A stretch of 8,637 nucleotides of DNA from Actinomycetes bacterium (lineage in GTDB: Bacteria; Actinomycetota; Thermoleophilia; Solirubrobacterales; Solirubrobacteraceae). Below are positions 1-4,679 of this stretch, piece by piece (the stretch's first letter is position 1; each line of letters starts with the position of its first letter). Where the stretch lies: NCBI GenBank assembly GCA_023405705.1, contig JAEXXR010000439.1, positions 1 to 8,637 of the forward strand, written 5' to 3'. A program made the position numbers and the translations under genes. The notes under the pieces were generated by a model that was given only the letters and a program-made list of their open reading frames with translations, searched no databases and was not told where the DNA came from.

Positions 1-12
1 GCGCAGAGGGGC

Positions 13-840
13 TCAGCCGCGCTTGCGCAGCAGCAGCGCGGCGAGCAGGATGCCGAGGAACGTGCCGAGGAAGGCCCCGCCGAAGGCGGCGACGCCGGGC
101 CCGCTCGGCAGCAGCGCCGTCCCCGCGATCCGCCCGAGGTCGACGACCTCCTCCTCGGCCGGAGCGGCGGCTCGAGCGCCGTGGGCAGCCGCCGGCGCAC
201 CAGCGGCGCTCGAAGCCGAACCAGCGCCGGCACCAGAGCCGCCCCCCTCCCCAGCCGAGGTGGCCGTCTGCGCAACCGAGCCGGCGGAGTTGCCGCTCCC
301 GCCCGCACCCGAGCCGGCGGAGTTGCCGCTGCCGCTTGAGCCCGAGCCAGCAGCGCCCGCGCCCGAGCCGGCAGCCTCAGCGCCAGCCCCCGGCACGTCG
401 CCGAGCTGCGCCTCCAGCCTCCCCGCGAACTGTCTCAGGAGCCGGTCGGCGACCTCCTTCATCACGCCGCCGCCGAACTGGGCGACGCGGCCGGTGACGG
501 CGAGGTCGGTGGTCAGCGCGACGGCCGTCGTCTCCGGACCGTCGGCGCGCAGCCTGGCGGTGACGGTCGCCTCGACCGTGCCCTGGCCGCGCGCCTCGCG
601 GCCGCCGGCGCGCAGGACGGCGACGTGGGTCGCCTCGTCGGCGGAGACGAGCTCGACTCTGACTCTGTACGCGACCGAGATCGGGCCGACCTTCACCTTC
701 ATCGTCGCTCTGATGCCGTCGTCCTCGACGGCGGTGACGGTGGCGCCGGGCATCGCGGGCGCGACGCGCGCGAGATCGGTCAGCAGCGGCCAGGCTCTGT
801 CGAGCGGAACGCTGAGGGAAAACTCGTTCGCGATTTCCAT
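13..840 (-). CDS. CoxG-like SRPBCC protein with repetitive linker and C-terminal membrane anchor
   Basis: The protein has 275 residues if it starts at the ATG at 840. Residues 1-145 look like a CoxG/SRPBCC domain: an MPGATV stretch near residue 30, alternating beta-strand sequence, then a conserved-looking helix with VTGRVAQFGGGVMKEVADRL. About residues 150-235 form a Gly/Ser/Ala linker containing an 11-residue repeat (SGNSAGS twice). The last 25 residues form one hydrophobic helix (AAFGGAFLGTFLGILLAALL) ending in RKRG, a tail anchor with a cytoplasmic basic end. In known systems CoxG binds CO dehydrogenase-type molybdenum hydroxylases and docks them at the membrane; no such hydroxylase is in this window. 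Here the gene diverges from a Rieske dioxygenase operon. The start at 840 is preferred because the promoter-like TATACT lies six bases before it, suggesting a leaderless message; the in-frame GTG at 855 sits inside that element. Domain call is confident; the partner enzyme is unknown. Confidence 0.85.
   Translation of the reverse strand: MEIANEFSLSVPLDRAWPLLTDLARVAPAMPGATVTAVEDDGIRATMKVKVGPISVAYRVRVELVSADEATHVAVLRAGGREARGQGTVEATVTARLRADGPETTAVALTTDLAVTGRVAQFGGGVMKEVADRLLRQFAGRLEAQLGDVPGAGAEAAGSGAGAAGSGSSGSGNSAGSGAGGSGNSAGSVAQTATSAGEGGGSGAGAGSASSAAGAPAAAHGARAAAPAEEEVVDLGRIAGTALLPSGPGVAAFGGAFLGTFLGILLAALLLRKRG
276..330. repeat. 22-bp direct repeat, 33-bp period, inside coxG-like linker
   Basis: An identical 22-bp unit occurs at 276-297 and 309-330. 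The 33-bp period is a whole number of codons, so it produces an 11-residue repeat (SGNSAGS core) in the Gly/Ser linker of the coxG-like protein. It is probably a local slippage or duplication product in a disordered linker. Confidence 0.85.
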
Positions 841-863
841 GGCAACAGTATACACTCGCCACT
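841..863. promoter_or_regulatory. Divergent promoter with shared -10 core and predicted GntR operator (site A)
   Basis: Only 43 bp separate the two divergent genes. On the minus strand the sequence reads AGTGG, four bases, then TGTATACTGTTGCC, directly followed by the ATG at 840. TATACT (852 to 847) is a good -10 box whose expected start point is the A of that ATG. On the plus strand TATACA (849-854) is a second -10 box, with an expected start near 861. The two boxes share TATA at 849-852. No convincing -35 box is seen in either direction. The 14-mer and the AGTGG at the same distance recur before gntR, so I read this as an operator for the GntR protein that covers both -10 boxes. The arms GGCGAG and GTTGCC around TGTATACT give a weak 20-bp dyad. 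Confidence 0.65.
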
Positions 864-883
864 ATGGGTGAGAAGGGCGAGGC

Positions 884-1195
884 ATGAGCGCGGAGCGGCC
901 GCTTGAGGCCGGCGCCGCGCGCGACGACGCCGCTGCGAGCCGCTCGACCGGTGCGGCTGGCGCGACGAACGGAGCCGTCCTGCGGCTCGGCAACGAGTTC
1001 GGGACGGTCGCCGTGTCGGTCGACGAGCAGGCGAACGGGCCGCGGCTGCGGATCGAGGACCTGCGCAGCGGCCGCGTGATCCACCTCGATCCGCTCGAGG
1101 TGGCGAGCCTGACGTGGCTGACGCACCACCGCCTCGGGCCGTTTCTCGACCCCTCGCAGACCGGTTGGCGCAGCGACGAAGGAGCATGGGAGTGA
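884..1195 (+). CDS. Small dioxygenase-associated protein of unknown function
   Basis: This 103-residue protein has a low-complexity Ala/Arg/Ser N-terminus (about residues 1-30) and a compact C-terminal part: LRLGNEFGTVAVSVDE, then RLRIEDLRSGRVIHLDPLEVASLTW. It resembles, from memory, short actinobacterial proteins encoded next to ring-hydroxylating dioxygenases, some of which are labelled dihydrodiol dehydrogenase. Nothing here supports that label: there is no Rossmann glycine motif and no room for a dehydrogenase fold. A Shine-Dalgarno-like AGAAGG (871-876) lies seven bases before the ATG. Its stop overlaps the next start as GTGA, so it is translationally coupled to the alpha subunit. A role in assembly or activity of the dioxygenase is inferred from position only. 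Confidence 0.75.
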   Translation: MSAERPLEAGAARDDAAASRSTGAAGATNGAVLRLGNEFGTVAVSVDEQANGPRLRIEDLRSGRVIHLDPLEVASLTWLTHHRLGPFLDPSQTGWRSDEGAWE

Positions 1196-2385
1196 GCACG
1201 ACGACGGACCCGGCCGGCCTCATCACCGAGGACTGGCGCATCCACGGCAGCATCTACACGTCGCAGGCGATCTTCGAGGAGGAGCAGCGCAACCTCTTCC
1301 ACGGCCCGTGGCTGTACGTCGCGCACGAGAGCGAGCTGCGGCAGCCCGGCGACTACAAGACGACGTACGCCGGCATCCAGCCGGTGATCGTCTCGCGCGG
1401 CGCCGACGACGGCGAGATCCACGTGATGCTCAACCGCTGCCGCCACCGCGGCGCGACCGTCTGCCAGTCCGAGCGCGGCAACGCGAATTTCTTCCGCTGC
1501 GCGTACCACGGCTGGACCTATAGAAACGACGGCCCGCTGCGCGGCATGACCTACGACGACGCCTATCCCGGCCTCGACCGCACGAAGCTCGGGCTCGTCA
1601 GACTGCCGCGCGTCGCGACCTTCGCCGGCTTCGTCTTCGCCAGCTTCGCGGAGGAGGGGCCGTCGCTGGAGGACCACCTCGGCAACGCCAAGCCCTACCT
1701 GGAGATCATCTCCCAGCAGGGGCCGGAGGGGATCCGCCTCTCCGCCGGCGCGCACAACCTCGCCTATGACGGCAACTGGAAGCTGCAGGTCGAGAACACG
1801 ATCGACAACTACCACTTCGGCTTCGTCCACCGCAGCTTCCTCGACGTGCTCGCCGACCGCATCGGCTCGCCGCCGCCGATCATGCAGAGAATCATGTTCG
1901 ACGAGACGTTCCGCACGATCGACCTCGGCAACGGCCACTCCGTCCACGAGTTCGGCGACCCGAGAACGGGCAACAACGGCGGCCAGCTCGGCGACCTGCC
2001 GTTCAACCTGATCGTCTTCCCGAACCTCTGCTTCGTCGGCGCGCAGCTGCGCCACGTGCTGCCGAAGGCGGCCAACCGCACCGAGGTGCGGCTCTACCCG
2101 ATGCTGCACGAGGGCGCCAGCGACGAGCACAACGCCGCGATCCTGCGCACCCACGAGGGCTTCTACGGCCCGGCCGGGATGGGCGGCCCCGACGACGTCG
2201 AGATCGCCTTCGAGCGCGTCACCGACGGCATGCAGGCGGTCGAGCAGGACTGGCTGGTGATGAGCCGCGGCATGCACCGCGAGAGAGCGGGCGAGAACGG
2301 CATCCTGATCGGCCACTCGGCCGACGAGGTCCCGCAGCGCGCCTTCTACCGCCAGTGGCAGCGCCTGATGGAGGCCGGGGCATGA
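1192..2385 (+). CDS. Rieske non-heme iron ring-hydroxylating oxygenase, alpha subunit
   Basis: This 397-residue protein is the catalytic subunit that, in its family, adds O2 across an aromatic ring or hydroxylates it in the cytoplasm. The Rieske [2Fe-2S] ligands are visible as C83-x-H85, 17 residues, C103-x-x-H106. The mononuclear iron site is D205-x2-H208-x4-H213 (sequence DNYHFGFVH); a GGPDD motif at 334-335 supplies the likely carboxylate ligand, and D205 is the usual bridging Asp between the Rieske and iron centres. Length is typical of the family. The GTG at 1192 is chosen because GAAGGAG (1178-1184) lies seven bases upstream and the start overlaps the previous stop as GTGA; the ATG at 1186 is too close to that ribosome binding site. 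It overlaps the beta subunit gene by 4 bp. The substrate cannot be deduced. No ferredoxin or reductase gene is nearby. Confidence 0.95.
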   Translation: MSTTTDPAGLITEDWRIHGSIYTSQAIFEEEQRNLFHGPWLYVAHESELRQPGDYKTTYAGIQPVIVSRGADDGEIHVMLNRCRHRGATVCQSERGNANFFRCAYHGWTYRNDGPLRGMTYDDAYPGLDRTKLGLVRLPRVATFAGFVFASFAEEGPSLEDHLGNAKPYLEIISQQGPEGIRLSAGAHNLAYDGNWKLQVENTIDNYHFGFVHRSFLDVLADRIGSPPPIMQRIMFDETFRTIDLGNGHSVHEFGDPRTGNNGGQLGDLPFNLIVFPNLCFVGAQLRHVLPKAANRTEVRLYPMLHEGASDEHNAAILRTHEGFYGPAGMGGPDDVEIAFERVTDGMQAVEQDWLVMSRGMHRERAGENGILIGHSADEVPQRAFYRQWQRLMEAGA

Positions 2386-2900
2386 GCGCGCAGGAGACCG
2401 CCCGCGCCGGCTCGCAGGACCCGGCGCTGCTGGCCGACGTCGCCGCCTTCCTCTACCGCGAGGCCGAGCTGCTCGACGGCCTGGAGTACGACGCCTGGCT
2501 GGCGCTCTACGCCGAGGACGCCGTCTACTGGATCCCGCAGGGGCCGGAGGCCGACCCGCGCGTCGACGTCCAGCTGCTGCTCGACGACCGCAACCGCATG
2601 CGCGAGCGCGTGCTGCGGCTCGCGAGCGGCTTCGCCTACTCGCAGGACCCCGCGTCGCGCACGATCCACCTGGTCGGCAACGTGCGGATCGCGAGCGGGG
2701 GAGAGGTCGCGCCGCCGGCGCTCGACGTCCGCTCCGTGCAGCAGGTGACCGAGGTCCGCCGCGGCCGCCAGCTCCAGTACGCAGGCCACTTCCGTCACGT
2801 GCTCGTTCCCGGCGAGGACGGCGGCTGGCTGATCTCCCGCAAGGAGGTCCGCCTCGCCAACAGCGACCTCCCGCTCGGCAACGTCACGTTCCTGATCTGA
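2382..2900 (+). CDS. Ring-hydroxylating dioxygenase, beta subunit
   Basis: The 172-residue product has the features of the small, NTF2/SnoaL-like beta subunit that forms an alpha3beta3 oxygenase: an early helix with FLYREAELLDGLEYDAW, followed by LYAEDAVYWIP, a central DDRNRMRERVLRL region, and a C-terminal sheet ending DLPLGNVTFLI. The REA-LLD-x-W-x-x-Y pattern is characteristic of the BenB/AntB-like family, but specificity is not set by this subunit alone. The start ATG overlaps the alpha-subunit stop (ATGA), and TGGAGG (2369-2374) lies seven bases before it. It is the last gene of the operon that begins at 884; a GC-rich inverted repeat follows within 15 bp of the stop. Confidence 0.93.
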   Translation: MSAQETARAGSQDPALLADVAAFLYREAELLDGLEYDAWLALYAEDAVYWIPQGPEADPRVDVQLLLDDRNRMRERVLRLASGFAYSQDPASRTIHLVGNVRIASGGEVAPPALDVRSVQQVTEVRRGRQLQYAGHFRHVLVPGEDGGWLISRKEVRLANSDLPLGNVTFLI

Positions 2901-2912
2901 GTGGGGTGCTCC

Positions 2913-2951
2913 GGCGGGCCGGCCGGGCGCCCCGCTCGGCCCCGGCCCGCC
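2913..2951 (+). terminator. Strong GC inverted repeat after dioxygenase operon, possible terminator
   Basis: GGCGGGCCGG (2913-2922) is the exact reverse complement of CCGGCCCGCC (2942-2951), giving a 10-bp perfect GC stem with a 19-base loop that itself contains the palindrome GGGCGCCC. It begins 13 bases after the beta-subunit stop. There is no T-run, so it is not a classic intrinsic terminator, but hairpins without T-runs are often proposed as terminators or mRNA 3' ends in high-GC actinobacteria. Any sequence this GC-rich folds readily, so confidence is moderate. Confidence 0.45.
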
Positions 2952-2973
2952 TGCCCGGCGCGGCGATCCGCCC

Positions 2974-3004
2974 GGCCGGGCGTCGTGCGGGCGGGCCGGG
3001 CGTC
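2974..3004. repeat. 11-bp direct repeats GGCCGGGCGTC in intergenic gap
   Basis: GGCCGGGCGTC occurs at 2974-2984 and again at 2994-3004, a 20-bp period; its first nine bases also occur at 2921-2929. The repeats sit between the dioxygenase operon and the gntR promoter. Composition here is close to pure G and C, so the repeats may only reflect low complexity. Confidence 0.5.
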
Positions 3005-3055
3005 TGCGTGGGCGCGAGCAGCCGCCGTGGCTAGCGTCATTCGTCGCTTTCTAGG

Positions 3056-3078
3056 AGTGGAACCTGTATACTGTTGCC
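3056..3078 (+). promoter_or_regulatory. gntR promoter and predicted autoregulatory operator (site B)
   Basis: AGTGG (3056-3060), four bases, then TGTATACTGTTGCC (3065-3078) directly precedes the GTG start at 3079. The 14-mer and the AGTGG spacing are identical to site A on the minus strand before the coxG-like gene. TATACT (3067-3072) is a good -10 box; with six bases between it and the start codon, transcription is expected to begin at the GTG itself, making the message leaderless. No Shine-Dalgarno sequence fits the usual window. GGAAC before and GTTGCC after the core form a weak dyad. The GT-AT-AC core suits the GT(n)AC operator pattern of FadR-type GntR regulators, which argues for autoregulation. 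Confidence 0.7.
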
Positions 3079-3789
3079 GTGCGTGAGACGGATCTGAGCT
3101 CGATCAAGCCGCAGGCGCAGTTCAACGAGCGGCGCATCACGGCCGACTACGTCGCAGACGCGCTGCGGGACGCGATCCACCGCGGCGAGCTGGCCGACGG
3201 CGCCACGCTCAACCAGGCGGCGATCGCGACCCACTTCGGCGTCTCCCGCGTCCCTGTGCGCGAGGCGATGCGCCAGCTGCAGGCCGAGGGCCTGATCGAC
3301 ACGAGAGCCCACCGCCTCGCGGTCGTGCGCGCGCTCGACCTGGAGCGGATCGCCGAGATCTACGACCTGCGCGCGATGCTCGAGGGCTTCGTGATCGAGC
3401 GCGCCGTCCCGAACCTCTCCGTCGCCGACCTCGCCGCCGCCGCCAGGCTCGCGCGCAGGATGGACGACGAGTCCGACCACGCGCGCTGGCTGGAGCTGAA
3501 CGCCGCCTTCCACGCGCTCCTCTACGCGCCCTCCGGCGCGGAGACGACGCTGGAGCTGATCGAGCAGCTGCGCGCGAGAGGCGAGCGCTACGTGCGCCTG
3601 TGGTCGCGCGGCTCCGGCATCCACCGCCCGGCCGAGGCCGGCGTCGAGCATGCCGAGATCCTGCGCCTCGTCGAGGCCGGCGACGGCCCCGCCGCCCGCC
3701 GCGCGATCGAGCTGCACATCGGCCACACGCGCGAGCGCCTCGTCGCCCAGCACGAGGCCGCCACGGCCGCCGCCGTCCCCGCGGTGTAG
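3079..3789 (+). CDS. GntR-family transcriptional regulator, FadR/FCD subfamily
   Basis: The 236-residue protein has an N-terminal winged helix-turn-helix (about residues 20-85) with the GntR signature: GELADGATLNQAAIATHFGVSRVPVREAM, then RQLQAEGLID. The rest is an all-helical FCD ligand-binding domain. Candidate metal/ligand histidines are H145 (NAAFH), H191 (EHAEIL) and H213 (ELHIGH, with H216 near); the position four before H145 is Asn where many members have Asp. Such proteins are usually repressors released by an organic acid or pathway intermediate. The gene stands alone between two operons and carries the predicted operator directly before its GTG start, as do the two operons, so it is the obvious candidate regulator of the whole locus. 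No later start fits better. Family call is firm; effector and target set are inferred. Confidence 0.93.
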   Translation: MRETDLSSIKPQAQFNERRITADYVADALRDAIHRGELADGATLNQAAIATHFGVSRVPVREAMRQLQAEGLIDTRAHRLAVVRALDLERIAEIYDLRAMLEGFVIERAVPNLSVADLAAAARLARRMDDESDHARWLELNAAFHALLYAPSGAETTLELIEQLRARGERYVRLWSRGSGIHRPAEAGVEHAEILRLVEAGDGPAARRAIELHIGHTRERLVAQHEAATAAAVPAV

Positions 3790-3851
3790 CTCCGCAGCGA
3801 GCGCTCCCGCCCGGCACGCCCCCGCCGCGCCCACCCCGCGATGCCATGCAG

Positions 3852-3876
3852 TTTCAGGTCGCTCAGCGACCCGAAA
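3852..3876. terminator. Hairpin downstream of gntR, possible terminator or regulatory stem
   Basis: TTTC-A-GGTCGC, loop TCA, GCGACC-C-GAAA folds into an 11-position stem with one A-C mismatch and a three-base loop. It lies 63 bases after the gntR stop and about 110 bases before the next promoter. No T-run follows on the plus strand, and on the minus strand it is followed by mixed sequence. A terminator for gntR is the simplest reading; a protein binding site is possible because the dyad is nearly perfect at the DNA level too. Confidence 0.45.
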
Positions 3877-3986
3877 TCGCGCCTCATGCGTGTGCGGTCA
3901 CGAGGGATGTGGTGGAAAGCACCTTTCGTACGGTGGGCGGCGGGTGCAGGCGCCGCGCCGCGTCGTCGCCCTCCCCAGCGGCCTCC

Positions 3987-4020
3987 TTGCACTGACCAAC
4001 AGTTGTGTATACAGTTGTCA
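3987..4020 (+). promoter_or_regulatory. Promoter and predicted GntR operator of second operon (site C)
   Basis: TGTATACAGTTGTC (4006-4019) matches the site A/B 14-mer at 12 of 14 positions; the core TGTATACA is a perfect 8-bp palindrome. TATACA (4008-4013) is a -10 box; TTGCAC (3987-3992) is a plausible -35 box but the spacer is a short 15 bp. The element is richer than A and B: ACAGTTGT occurs twice (3999-4006 and 4011-4018, 12-bp period), CAACAGTTG (3997-4005) is a dyad, and TGACCAAC (3993-4000) with GTTGTCA (4014-4020) forms a wider inverted repeat with one unpaired base. Transcription would start near 4020, leaving an 80-base leader before the first gene. Confidence 0.65.
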
Positions 4021-4029
4021 GTAGCTTCT

Positions 4030-4104
4030 ATGCACCTGGCAGTGAGCGGTCCGCACGTACGCGGCGCTCGAGGCAACTCGGAGAGAAGAGAACCGGCAAG
4101 ATGA
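4030..4104 (+). other. Possible 24-codon upstream ORF overlapping the next start (ATGA)
   Basis: An ATG at 4030, about ten bases after the predicted transcription start, opens a 24-codon frame (MHLAVSGPHVRG...) whose TGA overlaps the ATG of the next gene as ATGA. It would couple translation of the leader to the amino-acid-synthesis family gene. There is no Shine-Dalgarno sequence before it and the codon use is not typical, so it may be chance: every ATGA junction supplies a stop in this frame. Confidence 0.25.
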
Positions 4105-4679
4105 CTCCCCTCACCGTCCGCAAGTGGGTCACGTTCGCGGAGGAGATCTCAAGCGACGGCGGCCCCGCAGCCGAGGAGCCGCTCGTCAAGGCGGCCGTCG
4201 CGGCGGTCATCAAGAACCCGTACGCCGGCCGCTGGTCGGAGAACCTCGACGAGCTGATCGAGCCGAGCGTCCCGCTCGCCCGCGAGCTGGTCGCACGCTG
4301 CCACGCCGCGCTCGGCGGCCGTCAGGCGGAGAGCTGCGGCAAGGGCGCGATCGTCGGCACGCTCGGCGACCAGGACCACGGCGTCGCGTGCATCACGACC
4401 CCGTTCGGCGACGCGATGCGGGCGGAGATCGACGGCATCACATGGGTCACCTCGACCTCGAAGGTCGCCGGCCCGGGCGCCTCGATCGACATCCCGCTCG
4501 CCTACCGCCGCGCCCTCTTCGTGCGCGAGTTCTACGACACGGTCACGCTGACCGTGCCGGACGGCCCGAGACCGGACGAGATCCTCGTGATCGCCGCGAT
4601 GGCGTCGCGCGGCCGCGTCCACCACCGCGTCGGCGGCCTCGCCAGAGACGAGGTCAGCGTCGGGGACGGCCTGCGATGA
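4101..4679 (+). CDS. Amino-acid-synthesis family protein (PF06684-like), function unknown
   Basis: The product has 192 residues, usual for the family. Recognisable segments are VRKWVTFAEE at the N-terminus, AAVIKNPYAGRW near residue 35, GKGAIVGTLGDQDHGVACI in the middle and SKVAGPGASIDIPLAYR, all hallmarks of the small proteins annotated as amino acid synthesis family. That name rests on old genetic association; no reaction is established that I can cite. The start at 4101 is chosen because GAAGAG (4085-4090) lies ten bases upstream; a longer frame from a GTG at 4005 would begin inside the promoter element. The stop overlaps the next start (ATGA). As first gene of a catabolic operon under the same predicted operator as a Rieske oxygenase, it may process a pathway intermediate, but this is inference. 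Confidence 0.85.
   Translation: MTPLTVRKWVTFAEEISSDGGPAAEEPLVKAAVAAVIKNPYAGRWSENLDELIEPSVPLARELVARCHAALGGRQAESCGKGAIVGTLGDQDHGVACITTPFGDAMRAEIDGITWVTSTSKVAGPGASIDIPLAYRRALFVREFYDTVTLTVPDGPRPDEILVIAAMASRGRVHHRVGGLARDEVSVGDGLR

Larger units (their letters stand above)
3790..4100. other. Intergenic region between gntR and the second operon
   Basis: This 311-bp stretch has no convincing gene. Reading frames through it lack codon bias and ribosome binding sites. GC content drops visibly after 3840 compared with the coding regions. It holds the hairpin at 3852-3876, the promoter/operator near 3987-4020, and an about 80-base untranslated leader with one short overlapping reading frame (4030-4104). 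The stretch 3880-3985 shows nothing recognisable beyond a short CGTACG palindrome. Confidence 0.7.

Noticed and set aside
841..855. Longer start of the coxG-like gene at GTG 855 (reading MYTVA before the ATG)
   Set aside because: The extra five codons are the operator/-10 element itself, which is also found before gntR where it is outside the frame; no ribosome binding site precedes 855.
23..871. 282-residue plus-strand frame opposite the coxG-like gene
   Set aside because: Pro/Ala/Ser low-complexity mirror of the Gly/Ser linker; it crosses the divergent promoter and has no recognisable domain.
1114..1191. Longer alpha-subunit start at 1114 or ATG 1186
   Set aside because: 1114 overlaps the coupled small gene heavily and adds Arg-rich sequence; 1186 is only one base from the Shine-Dalgarno sequence, while GTG 1192 is at the proper distance and overlaps the preceding stop by 4 bp.
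884..1195. Naming the small protein a dihydrodiol dehydrogenase
   Set aside because: About 100 residues, no glycine-rich nucleotide motif and no catalytic Tyr-Lys or zinc site; the label would be an inherited misannotation.
862..2316. 484-residue minus-strand frame opposite the dioxygenase operon
   Set aside because: Shadow of the alpha-subunit gene; no family motifs, no ribosome binding site and no room for a promoter.
4005..4100. Longer start of the amino-acid-synthesis family gene at GTG 4005
   Set aside because: It again begins inside the promoter element, adds 32 residues without family similarity, and the ATG at 4101 has a ribosome binding site.
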